A stretch of 64,000 bases of DNA from Rothia sp. (in: high G+C Gram-positive bacteria) (GTDB taxonomy: Bacteria > Actinomycetota > Actinomycetes > Actinomycetales > Micrococcaceae): NCBI GenBank assembly GCA_030524105.1, contig JAUNHE010000001.1, positions 124,001 to 188,000 on the forward strand. Reading direction: 5' to 3'. Numbering within the stretch: position 1 is the stretch's first letter; every line of letters starts with the position of its first letter. The position numbers and the translations under genes are program-made. The notes under the pieces were generated by a model, which was given only the letters and a program-made list of their open reading frames with translations, searched no databases and was not told the DNA's origin. Positions 37,159 to 47,100 of this stretch are shown here, in pieces.

Positions 37159-40100
37159 TTAAAAATCTATCAATTGTGCCAGCTGTTCGGCAGCCCAGGG
37201 GCTGGTCATGCCTTCATGGTCGGTCTCAAGGCGTAGACAGCTCAGCCCAGGAACCAGTCCGGTCCAGCTGGCCTCAATCTGCTCTACTTCCTGGCTGGAT
37301 TTATCGGCTGTGGCAGTGACCAGATACACCCTGCCGGCAGGCTGAACCGGTTTTGCTTCTTCTAGAAGCAGGGAATTGACCCGGTAGCAGTCCACCAGGG
37401 CAGCAAGCTGCTGGTCCGAAAAATAGGAGTAAAGGCTGCTGCCTTCGTGCAGATGCTCCAGCACGTCCTCTGCCCGGTAGGGGGGCTGACCCAGCCAATC
37501 TGGAATGGGGCGGCCGTCAGCGCGGAGCAGAAAATTCAGGGCCTCTTGCTGGGCTAGGTTAGCTAGCTCCTGCTCAGAGCCTGCTAGCTTGGCCGGGTTT
37601 TCCTGCCCCTGAGGGGGGCGCCAACCGGTAGCAAAGCCGGGATCTAATAGGACGGACTGCGCTACCTCTATCCCGTGTTCTGCTAAAGACTGGCCCAGCG
37701 CAGCCAGCAGGTGAGCCCCAAAAGACCAGCCCACAAGCCGTATCTGCCTGGGGGCGCAGCTAGCAATAGCCTGGGCTAACTGCTGGGCTAGCTGGCCAAG
37801 ATTTTCTGGCTGCCCCTGCGGCCAGCCCAATAATCCTGGCGACTGCACCGCCCAGGCAGCCGGCCTGCCGGGTAGCCTGGCTGCCAGGGTAGAAAAAGAC
37901 CAGCCTAACCCCAGCGCCGGGTGAAGATAAAAAACCGGTAATTCAGAGCCCTTGTCCTGACCTCCCAAAGAAAGGAGCAGGCCCTGTTCGTCCTGGCCGC
38001 CTTCAAGACGAGCTGCCAAAGCCCGGGCTGTACCAGCCTGCATAAGGCTGGCAACAGAGACCCGCCGCCCCCACTGCGCCCCGATGCTGGCGGCAGCCTT
38101 CATGGCCAGCAGAGAATGACCTCCCAGGGCAAAAAAATCGTCCTCGGCCCCAAAGTCTTCTAAACCTAAAACGTCAGCAAAGGCCGCACAAATAACTGCT
38201 TCTAAGGGTGTTTGAGCGGGCTGCTTGCTGTGGGCAGAAAAATCGGGTTGGGGCAGGGCGGCTGTATCTAACTTGGAGTTAGCTGTCAGGGGCATGCTCT
38301 CTAACGGAACAACAAAGGCCGGAACCAGATGATCCGGAACCTGCTTCCGTAGCCGGGCCCGGAGCAGCTCAGCCTCTTGTGATTCCGGCTGATCGCCGGC
38401 ATCGGCCCAGACGACGTAGGCAACTAAAACTTTTGTTCCACCCGGGCCCAGCTTTGCTAGCACAGCGCACTGGCGCACCCGGCTGTCCTGCTCAATCAGG
38501 GCTTGAACTTCAGCCGGTTCTACCCGAAAACCGCGTATTTTAACCTGCTCATCGTTGCGTCCCAAAAAGTCAATCAGCCCGTTAGCTCGGCGGGAAACAA
38601 GATCACCGGTGCGGTACATGACTTGGCCGGCCTCACCAAAGGGGCAGGCCACAAACCGGCTGGCCGTCAGCCCCGTCTGTGACTGGTAGCCGTTGGCTAA
38701 GCCGGCGCCGCTTACCCACAACTCACCGGGTACCCCATCGTCTACGGGGGCCAGGGAAGAGTCCAAGACAAAGACGGCGGTATTATCAATAGGGTAGCCT
38801 ACGATAGGGCTGGAGCTCTCAAGCGTTCCGCCGCCCAGGGTATTGATGGTGTACTCGGTGGGGCCGTAGAGGTTGTAGCCCACAGTACCTTGAGCATGGT
38901 AGAGGGTAGACCAGATGCTCTTGCTGACAGCCTCTCCACCCAGCAGGACCAGTTTGGGTTTAACCCGGCGGAGCAGGCCTTGTTCTAGGAGGGCCTGGCA
39001 GAGCGAGGGGGTGACGTTGAGGACGTCGATCCGGTGTTTCTCTAGGAAATCAACCAGGTCAGCAGCGTCGAGCCTGGTTTGCTCATCGACAATCGTTACC
39101 TTGTGCCCATCAAGTAGCCAGAGGAGTTCTTCCCAGGACATATCAAAGGCAAAGGAAACAATATGGGCAATGTTAAAGGGGCGCTGCCAACTGGCGCCGC
39201 TGGGTTCAAAAATTTTACGGCGGTGGTTAGCCAGCATATTAACAAGACCGCGGTGAGCTACCTGAACAGCCTTGGGGTTGCCGGTTGATCCTGACGTAAA
39301 AATGAGGTAGGCCAGATCATCCGGGCTGTAACGGTCGTACAGTTGGCTTGCGCTCAGGCCAGGCTCGGCCGGGTCGCTGCTTATAAGCAGGGGCAGGGAG
39401 GGCAGGTTGGCTGGCTTGAGGTCCCCCCTTGCGTCGGTGATCAGGGCTGCAACTCCGGTTTGTTCAAGCAGCTGTTTGCGTCGTGCCGGCGGGTGGGACC
39501 TATCCAGAGGCAGGTAGGCTGCTCCGATAGCTAAAACGGCAAAGAGAGCAAGAACGCTGCCTACGCCACGCAGCAGATCAATAGCTACCAGATCCCCGGG
39601 CTTTACCCCAGCTTCTTTAAGCTGCTTGGCGTTAGCACTGATGCTGGACCAGAACTGACTGTAGGTGAGCTCCCGCTGCCCATCTGCCAGGGCCACACGA
39701 TGGGGCACTTGAGCTACGGTCTTCTCCAACTCTTGCAGGATTGATAGCTGGGATAAACTGTGCTGCTCACCCTGGCCCTGCTCCAGGGCGCGACGGTAAT
39801 CGTAATCCTGCAAAGTCTGTAAGGAACCCATCTTAGCTTGAGGGTTTGCAACCAGCTGACTGAGGAGAAACTTTGCTCTAGCTAGGAGTTTCTCTGCCTG
39901 CTGCTGGCTGATTATATCGTGCCGGTAGCTGAGAATGAGCCGGTAACCCTGTGGGTCCGGGTGCACAATAAAGGTGAGCGGATAGTGGGTGGCATCTCCG
40001 CCGCTTAAGTCCTCTAAGGATGTTTCTGCTTGCAGCTGGGCAAAAGCCTGATCATCCTGGGGGGTGTTGCGCATAATGTAGAGGGTGTCAAAAAGCTGGC

Positions 40101-41121
40101 CTATTCCCAGGGCCTGCTGGATGGCGCTTAGACCGCAGTGGTGGGCTTTGACTACCTGCCCCTGATGCTGCTGGGAGCGCTGTAAAAATTCCTGCACACT
40201 GGCAAAGGGATCAAACTGGACCCGCTGGGGCAGGGTGTTGAGGAAGAGGCCTATCATGGCTTCTACCGCGGCTACCTCGGCTTCCCTGCCCGAAACCGTG
40301 GTCCCAAAGACCAGGTCGTCGGAGCCCGTCAGTGAGCGCAATAGCAGGGCCCAGACGGCTGAGTAGACCGTTGACTCGGAGACAGCGCAGGTACGGGCTA
40401 GGTTTTTGATATCCTGGCAGAGCTGACTGCCTAGGTTTAGTTCGGTGACGCTGGGCAGGATTGCTTCTGTGTCTGCTTGGGCTGGGCCGACGAGGGTGCC
40501 GTGTTCTAGTCCGGCCAGGGCCTGCTTCCAGGTCTTGAGGGCCTGTTTGCTGTCTTGCTCCTGGAGCCAGGCCAGATAGTTGGCAAAGGGGGCCGGAGCT
40601 TCCAAGCTGTGGTCTGTGCCACCTGCACGAATATGGCTTAAGAGCTCAACAATAATAAGCGATTCTGACCAGCCGTCAAGCAGAATATGGTGGTTGGTGA
40701 CGACCAGTGCCGCCCTGCCTTGGGGCAGGAGCAGGTAGACAAAACGGATAAGCGGGGGTTTATCCATGTCGAAGCGTTGCTGGCGTTGGTCGCGTTCTAT
40801 GCGGTGGAGCTCATCCTGGGCCTGCTGCCAGCTCTGGTCTTCAAGGTGGTGCAGGCTAAAGTCTAGGCGGACTTGGTCGGTGATGAACTGTACTGGGTGT
40901 TGGGCAACAGAAACAGTAAAGCCTGCTCGGAGCATATCGTGCCTCTCTAGCAGGGTTTGGCAGGCGGCTTGAACGATGGCGGGCTCGGGTGCCTTGCTAA
41001 AGGTGTAGGTTGATTGCATGGAATAGACATCGAGGCTGGAGTCGTTGCCGAGGGCGTGGAAAAGCAGTCCTTCTTGGAGTGGTGCCAGGGGTAGGACTTG
41101 GATGTTTGCCTGCTGGGGCAT
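37159..41121 (-). CDS. NRPS, C-A-T-TE; predicted to load N5-hydroxyornithine
   Basis: 1320 residues, the terminal module. Condensation domain with HHILLDG (~residue 146). Adenylation domain with FTSGSTGNPK (~612), NLYGPTEYTIN and YRTGDLVS. Carrier domain with GGHSLLAM (Ser ~1001). Thioesterase with G-W-S-F-G (~1132). Aligned by eye to GrsA, the ten specificity positions read D-M-E-N-L-G-L-I-N-K, which I recall as the published (hydroxy)ornithine code. That agrees with an N-hydroxylase gene in the same operon. The TE should release or cyclise the chain. In the operon this gene follows the NRPS with two A-less modules, whose carriers this A domain might also load. Confidence 0.9.
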   Translation of the reverse strand: MPQQANIQVLPLAPLQEGLLFHALGNDSSLDVYSMQSTYTFSKAPEPAIVQAACQTLLERHDMLRAGFTVSVAQHPVQFITDQVRLDFSLHHLEDQSWQQAQDELHRIERDQRQQRFDMDKPPLIRFVYLLLPQGRAALVVTNHHILLDGWSESLIIVELLSHIRAGGTDHSLEAPAPFANYLAWLQEQDSKQALKTWKQALAGLEHGTLVGPAQADTEAILPSVTELNLGSQLCQDIKNLARTCAVSESTVYSAVWALLLRSLTGSDDLVFGTTVSGREAEVAAVEAMIGLFLNTLPQRVQFDPFASVQEFLQRSQQHQGQVVKAHHCGLSAIQQALGIGQLFDTLYIMRNTPQDDQAFAQLQAETSLEDLSGGDATHYPLTFIVHPDPQGYRLILSYRHDIISQQQAEKLLARAKFLLSQLVANPQAKMGSLQTLQDYDYRRALEQGQGEQHSLSQLSILQELEKTVAQVPHRVALADGQRELTYSQFWSSISANAKQLKEAGVKPGDLVAIDLLRGVGSVLALFAVLAIGAAYLPLDRSHPPARRKQLLEQTGVAALITDARGDLKPANLPSLPLLISSDPAEPGLSASQLYDRYSPDDLAYLIFTSGSTGNPKAVQVAHRGLVNMLANHRRKIFEPSGASWQRPFNIAHIVSFAFDMSWEELLWLLDGHKVTIVDEQTRLDAADLVDFLEKHRIDVLNVTPSLCQALLEQGLLRRVKPKLVLLGGEAVSKSIWSTLYHAQGTVGYNLYGPTEYTINTLGGGTLESSSPIVGYPIDNTAVFVLDSSLAPVDDGVPGELWVSGAGLANGYQSQTGLTASRFVACPFGEAGQVMYRTGDLVSRRANGLIDFLGRNDEQVKIRGFRVEPAEVQALIEQDSRVRQCAVLAKLGPGGTKVLVAYVVWADAGDQPESQEAELLRARLRKQVPDHLVPAFVVPLESMPLTANSKLDTAALPQPDFSAHSKQPAQTPLEAVICAAFADVLGLEDFGAEDDFFALGGHSLLAMKAAASIGAQWGRRVSVASLMQAGTARALAARLEGGQDEQGLLLSLGGQDKGSELPVFYLHPALGLGWSFSTLAARLPGRPAAWAVQSPGLLGWPQGQPENLGQLAQQLAQAIASCAPRQIRLVGWSFGAHLLAALGQSLAEHGIEVAQSVLLDPGFATGWRPPQGQENPAKLAGSEQELANLAQQEALNFLLRADGRPIPDWLGQPPYRAEDVLEHLHEGSSLYSYFSDQQLAALVDCYRVNSLLLEEAKPVQPAGRVYLVTATADKSSQEVEQIEASWTGLVPGLSCLRLETDHEGMTSPWAAEQLAQLIDF

Positions 41122-41166
41122 TGCTGCTCCCTTCCGTGGAGGGCTGGTTGTAGGATGTGCTCTTTA

Positions 41167-44100
41167 TTAACTGTCGAGACCTTGGATGAGTTGGTTGAGG
41201 GCATCCATATCTACGGGTTCTAGTTGGATTGTGGGCTGGGCGGTGTTACCGGTCTTTTCTGCTAGCGGCCTGATGTGGCGGGCTAGCTGCTCAAGGACGG
41301 GGTTGGCAAAGATATCTGCAGGGGTAAGTGTGAGACCCTCTTTTTTCAGGTGGCTGACAAGTGACATAGCGGTGATGGAGTCTGCTCCTAAGGCAAAGAA
41401 GTTTGCCTTAGGATCGGGTTCATCGGTGTGGAGGATTTCTGCTAAGGCTGCTTGTAGCTGGGGCAGATACTGCTGGCCTGCTGTGCCGGTTGTTTCGGAT
41501 TCTTGTTTTTGCTGCTGACGCAGTTGGCTGGCGCAGGCGCGGGCCCGGGGGCTGAGCACTGCTGCGGCCTGGCTGATGAGCTCTGCCGGGCTGCTCTTAC
41601 TGCCTGCTAGCAGGGTTAGTACCCTGTTGCAGGCTAGCAGGATGCTTTCGGCATCTTGAGGGGTCAGCGCTGAAGCCGGGTAGTCTAAGCTTAGTTGGCC
41701 TGCTCCTATATCTGCTGTGAGGGCAAAGGGGTAGTGGGTGTCGTCTTGGCCGCTGATCTGGCTGGCAACCAGGTTGGCTGCTAGCTGCTTGCTACTGGGT
41801 TTGGGGTAGTTTTCTAGCACGATCAGGGTGTCAAAGAGGACGGTTTTGCCGGTGCGCTGTGCTAGGTCGGTCAGCGCTGGCCAGGGGTTGCTGCTACCTA
41901 GGCGTAGGCAGCTGGTCAGTAGGTCGAGGGTTTCTTGGGTTTGTTCTGTTTGGGCGTTAAAAGCTAGCGGTATGGTGCCCAGGAACATGCCAATACTGGA
42001 CTGGCTGTTTTGGTCTCTGCCGGAGACCACTGTTCCTAGCATAAGTTGGTTTTGCCCACTCATTGCTGCCAGGACAGTTGCCCAAGCCAGGGCAGTAATT
42101 TCTGCTAGGCTACTCCTGTTTTTACGGGCTGCCTGGGCGGCTTGGGGGTTTAGTTGCCGGCTAAGGCTGTGGTGTGCGCCCTGCCAGGAGCCAAAGAGTT
42201 CTCCCTCATAGCGGGGGAGGAGGTCGTACCAGTCGGATTGCTGCTGCTGCGGGTGGGTGAGTAGGTAGGTGCAGTAGTCACTGTCGATCAGACTGGTCTG
42301 GGGTTTCTTGCGACTGGCCTGAGTCTGTTCTGCGTCAATGAGGGCACGGTAGTGGCTAAAGAGCCGGTCTATGATCACCGGCACGGACCAGCCGTCCAGG
42401 ATAAGGTGGTGGTCGTAGAAGATCAGCTGGTGCTCTTCTCCCGGCTGCTCGGCCTGAATCAGGGCCCAACGTAGCGGGATTTCGGTGTGGAGGTTGAGGG
42501 GCTGGTTGAGCCAGGCTAGGGCGCTGCTTTCTTCTTTAAAGACCTTAAACTGTGGCTGCTGCTGCGGGTGGGAGAAGAGGTAGAGTTGCTGGTCGTCCTG
42601 GCCTAGCCTGAGTCTTAGCTGGGGTTGCTGGCTAGCCAAGTCGGTGATGGCTTGGGCCAGGTGGGTTTGGCTGAGCTCTCCGGTCAGGGTTAGCCTGGTC
42701 CAGGACAGGTAAGGGTCCTCTTGGGCTGGCAGGGATTGGATGGCAATTCCTGTTTGGGCTGGGGTGAGCGGCCAGATTCCGTCTGCTCCTTGCTCCAAGG
42801 CCGTCTGCAGGCCTTGATCGCTGAGACCAAGTAGATCTAGGGGTAGGTGCTGCTCTGCCGGGGGAATCTCCTGTTGGGCTAGGTCTTCTAGGTAGGCTAG
42901 GGCCCGGTCGATAATCTGCTCCGTTTGGTCTGCTAGAGCTGGGGCCAGCTGCCAATGCAGGGTGAGCTGGTCTTGAACCAGGGAGGCGTTGACTTCAAGA
43001 GGATGGGAGATGGGCAGACTCTGGCCAAGCTGGGCGGCTTGTTCTAGTTCTATCGAGGAGTCGGCTAGGTGCCAGGGCTGGTCCTGGTCGGCCTGGCCTT
43101 CTTTGCCTAGGTAGTTGACCAGTATGTCGGCCTTAAAGAGAGTGTGCAGTTGGGTCAGGCAGATCTGGTCAAAAAATTTTTTGACTCGTTCGGTTCTGCG
43201 CTGGGCCTGTACCAGGTGTTCCTGGCTGCTTTTTCCCCGAGCGGAGGGAAGGGGAACCTGCCAGGTTTTGGTCCACCAGCCAACGACGCTGGACCAGTCA
43301 ACCTGGTGCTTGCCGGCTTTAAGAAGCCGGCCATGGGATTCAAATTCCACGACGCAGGCCCTGCCTATGCCAGCCGCTGTAGCCGCCGCCAGGATCAGGT
43401 CCATGCTGTAGCCGCTGCTGGCAAGTTTGATAAGTTGTGCGCTGGTTTCTCGCGGCAGAAGGCTGCGGGTTCGCTGGGCCTGTGCTACGGTGTCTTGCCG
43501 GCTGAGCTGGATAGGGTCGGGAGCCTTAACCGAGGTGGTGGCAGGCTTCTTGTCTTGGTCGGCTAGTCGGGTGAGGAAACCTTTAATGCTGTCTACTTCT
43601 TTGCTGTAGGCCTGTGCGGCTGCCTGCTCAGCTGCTGCCGCTGCCATCCAGGATTGGGCTGGTGCCAGTGTGCGTCCCTGGCAGAGGGCTTTGAGGTCTT
43701 CGATGATGATGGGCCAGGAAATTGCATCAACCCCCAGGTGGTGGGCCACTAAGAGAAGCTGGTTCTGCTGGACTCGTCCGGCAAAAAATAGTCTGCCCCG
43801 GTCTGGGTCTAGGCGGCCAGCTAGGTGTTTTACCCAGGCTGCTTTTGCAGGCTTGTCAGCTGCTAGCTCTTTTTCCTCCAGCAGGGGCTGGTAGGGGGAG
43901 GCCAGTTTAAGCTGGGCAGGTTGATCGTCGGTTATGGTAACCGCCAGGCGTAAACTTTGGTGGCGTTCTAGCACAGTTTTAAGGGCAGCGGCAAGTTGTT
44001 CCTGCCTGAGCTGGGCCGGTATCGTGATCAGCCGCGCTTGGATAAAAGGATCCTGGGTCTTGCCAATATGCTGGCAGTACCATCTGAGGGCGGCAGGCAG

Positions 44101-47100
44101 GGCCAGCTTGTAGATGTCTTTGTCAGCCAGGCTGGAGGGTTCAAGAGCTGGCTCTTGGATAGTTTGGGCTTCTTGGGCGAGGGCCCGGGCGGTTCTGCCG
44201 GTAAAAATGCTGGCAATACTGATCTGGTAACCAGCTTGGCGTAGCAAACCAACCAGCTGCATGGCAGCAATAGAATCTGCCCCGCTAGCAAAAAGATCCT
44301 GGTCTGCCCCAATATCTGTCTCTAAAATCTGCCGGCAGGCCTTAAGGACAGCTTTGAGTGCCGGGCTGTCTGTTTCAGCTCCTTTAGGTTGTGCTTTTGC
44401 TGGGCCTCGATTGTGCTGCTCTGCTGCCAGTTGCTGTGCCTTATCTTGTGCCAGCCAGGGGGCTGTCTTAAGCTGCTGCCTATCTGGCTGGGGCAGCTTA
44501 AGGTCTGTTTTGTCTAGGCCCAGGAGATCGTAGAGGTGGCCAAGGAAGGTGGAAAGAAGCTGCTGGGCCCAGGCTGGCTGGGCCTGGGGCAGGTCAAGTT
44601 CAACCTGGACCTTAATCTGCCCTTTAGCTTCGGCTACAGTCAGTGCTACCGGGAAGCCGGCGCGGTCTTGCCCAGAAAGAGCGCGCACTTGTGCCTGGCC
44701 GGACTGGGTTTTTTCTTCTAAGGGATAGTTTTGCACCACAAGCAGGGTGCAGAAGTTGACGCCGGTTTCGCGGCGGATTTGGGCCGCTCCTAGGTGGGAG
44801 GCATACTCGGTATCGGCTATCCAGCGCTTGATGCTAGCCAGCAGGTTTTTGGTTGACTGTTCGGTGTTGAGGTAGACCGGCCGGGTGCTAATAAAAGAAC
44901 CCATTGCTTGTTCTAGATCAAGCGGTAGATCTCGGCCGGAGGAGGTCAGGCCATAACAGACGCGGGAGGAGCCGGTAAGTTCTGCCAGGCTTAAGGCCCA
45001 GGCTGCCTGGGCTAGGCTGGCAAGAGTGGTTTCAGCTTGCTTAAGCTGGTCTGCAAGTGTGCTGCTCTTTTCTTTACTGGACCAGGTGGCCTCTACTGTA
45101 GTGCTTGAGCCAAGGAGCTGCTGCTGTGTGAGAAGGTCGGGCACATCCTGGGCCTGGGCTAGATGCTGCCGCCAGAGTTCACGCCAACTCTCTTGGTCTT
45201 GTTGTTCTAACCAATTAAGGTAGGTAAACCAGCCTAGGTCTTGGCTCAGAGGCTGGTGGGCGAGCAGCTGTTCTAAACTGTTGGCCATGACGGCATTGCT
45301 CCAACCATCGGCTAGCAGGTGGTGGGTGCCCAGGTAGAGTTTAAGCCGGCCGGGGCCCTGCCGTAGCCAGACCGGTGCAAGTAGACGGTGCCGGTTAAGA
45401 TCTAGGTTTTCTATGGCTAGGGTTCGGGCTTGCTGATCCAGGGCTGCTAAGTCTTGGTCAGAAAGTTTAGCGCCAGCTAAAAAGATGTGTTCATACTGCT
45501 GGGGTTGGACTTGAACCGCCCAGGGCTGCTTGTGCTGGCCCTGAATAAAGACAGTGGATAGGACCGGGTGGGCTCCTATAAAGTCGGCAAAAATTTCTTT
45601 AAGCCTGGCATCTGAGATCTCTTCTGGGCTGCTGAGCTCAAAAACGGTTAGCGTGCGATACGGGTCCTCTTGGGCTCGGAGGGCGTCAATATAGATACCT
45701 AGCTGGGAGCCGCTCAGTCGACAGTAGCTGCTGGCCTTTGTGTTGGGCCCCAGGGCTTGCTCAAGTTCGGCGGCTAGTAGCTGATTCTTAGCTAGAGCGC
45801 TGTCTGCCTGCTCTCTTGGGTTAACCTGCTCGGCACCGGTCAGCTTGCCGGTCTGCCTGCTGGCTTGCATGAGGCGTCCGGCGGCGGCTAGTGTAGGGGC
45901 GTTGATGAGCTGGGCGGCAGCTAAAAAGTAGCCGCGTCTACTTAACCCGGCACAAATACGTACTGCGCTAATAGAGTCTCCACCGGCAGCAACAAGAGAA
46001 AGATCGGTCTTGACCGGACCTCCTAGAACCTTAGCGGCAGCATCTGCTAGGGCGGCTAGCTGCTCTGACGTTTCATGGCTGTTTTGCTGAGCTTCTAGCT
46101 GGGTGCTCCAGGCTGGTTGAGGGAGGGCAGCGCTATCTAGTTTGCCGCTGCTGGTCACCGGAAAATGATCTGTTTTGAGTATGGTTCTTGGAACCATATA
46201 TGCTGGAAGCTGTTTGCTTAACTCGGCTTCCACCTCGTCCACCGCGCGCTGGCCAATAATCCAGGCTAGCAGCCTGCGCCCACCTAAGGGATGCTCTAGC
46301 GCACCAACGTGGGCACGCTCTACCCCATCCACCCGCAGTAAAGCAGCGGCCACCTCTCCGGGTTCAATCCGGTAGCCATTAATAGAAAGCTGATCATCGC
46401 TGCGGCCCAAGAGTTCCACTAAACCGCTGGCCCCCACTCTGGCTAAGTCTCCGGTGCGATAAAGCCGTTCGCCGGCTTTGGCCAAGTGCTTGGGGGCAGC
46501 CACAAACCGGCTGGCTGTTACTGCTGGCATACCCAGGTAGCCCTGGGCTAGCTGCTGGCCAGCAAGATAAAGTTCACCAATGGCACCTAGGGCTACAGGC
46601 CGTAAAAGACGGTCTAGAATATAGGCTCGCGTAGCCCCGACCGTTCGTCCCACTACCGGTTTCTCAGACTCAGCTACCTGAGCTGCCAGCGCATCAACCG
46701 TATTCTCTGTTGGGCCGTAAGCGTTAATGACCAAAGCCTGCTCAAGCTGGCTGCGTTCGCGCATTTGACTCCAGAGGGCCGGTGGAAAATTTTCACCGCC
46801 AGCCACACAGACCGGGGGCAAACTAGCTAGCTGATCCGCCTTAAGGTGAGCCGCCCACAGGGCAGGCCCTAAATCAAGATAGTCAATAGAGTGCTCCGCT
46901 ACAGCCGCAGCCATAGCGGCTGTATCCAAGAGGAGGTCCTCAGCAAAAACAAAAACCTGGTGGCCGGCAAAGATAGCTAGCAGGGCGTCCCAGTGGGCAT
47001 CAAAATGCAGGGCATTGCTGTGGGCAACCTGCTTCTTGGGTCCCTGCCATAGCTTTTTAAGCTGGTAGCTTGCAAGGTGAGCCATAGCCTGCTGGCTAAT

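Noticed and set aside
43420-44090. Reading the epimerization domain as another condensation domain
   Set aside because: It has E-domain hallmarks (HHLGVDAISW, EFESHGRL, VVGWWTKTW, NYLGKEG) and is followed by a separate C domain.
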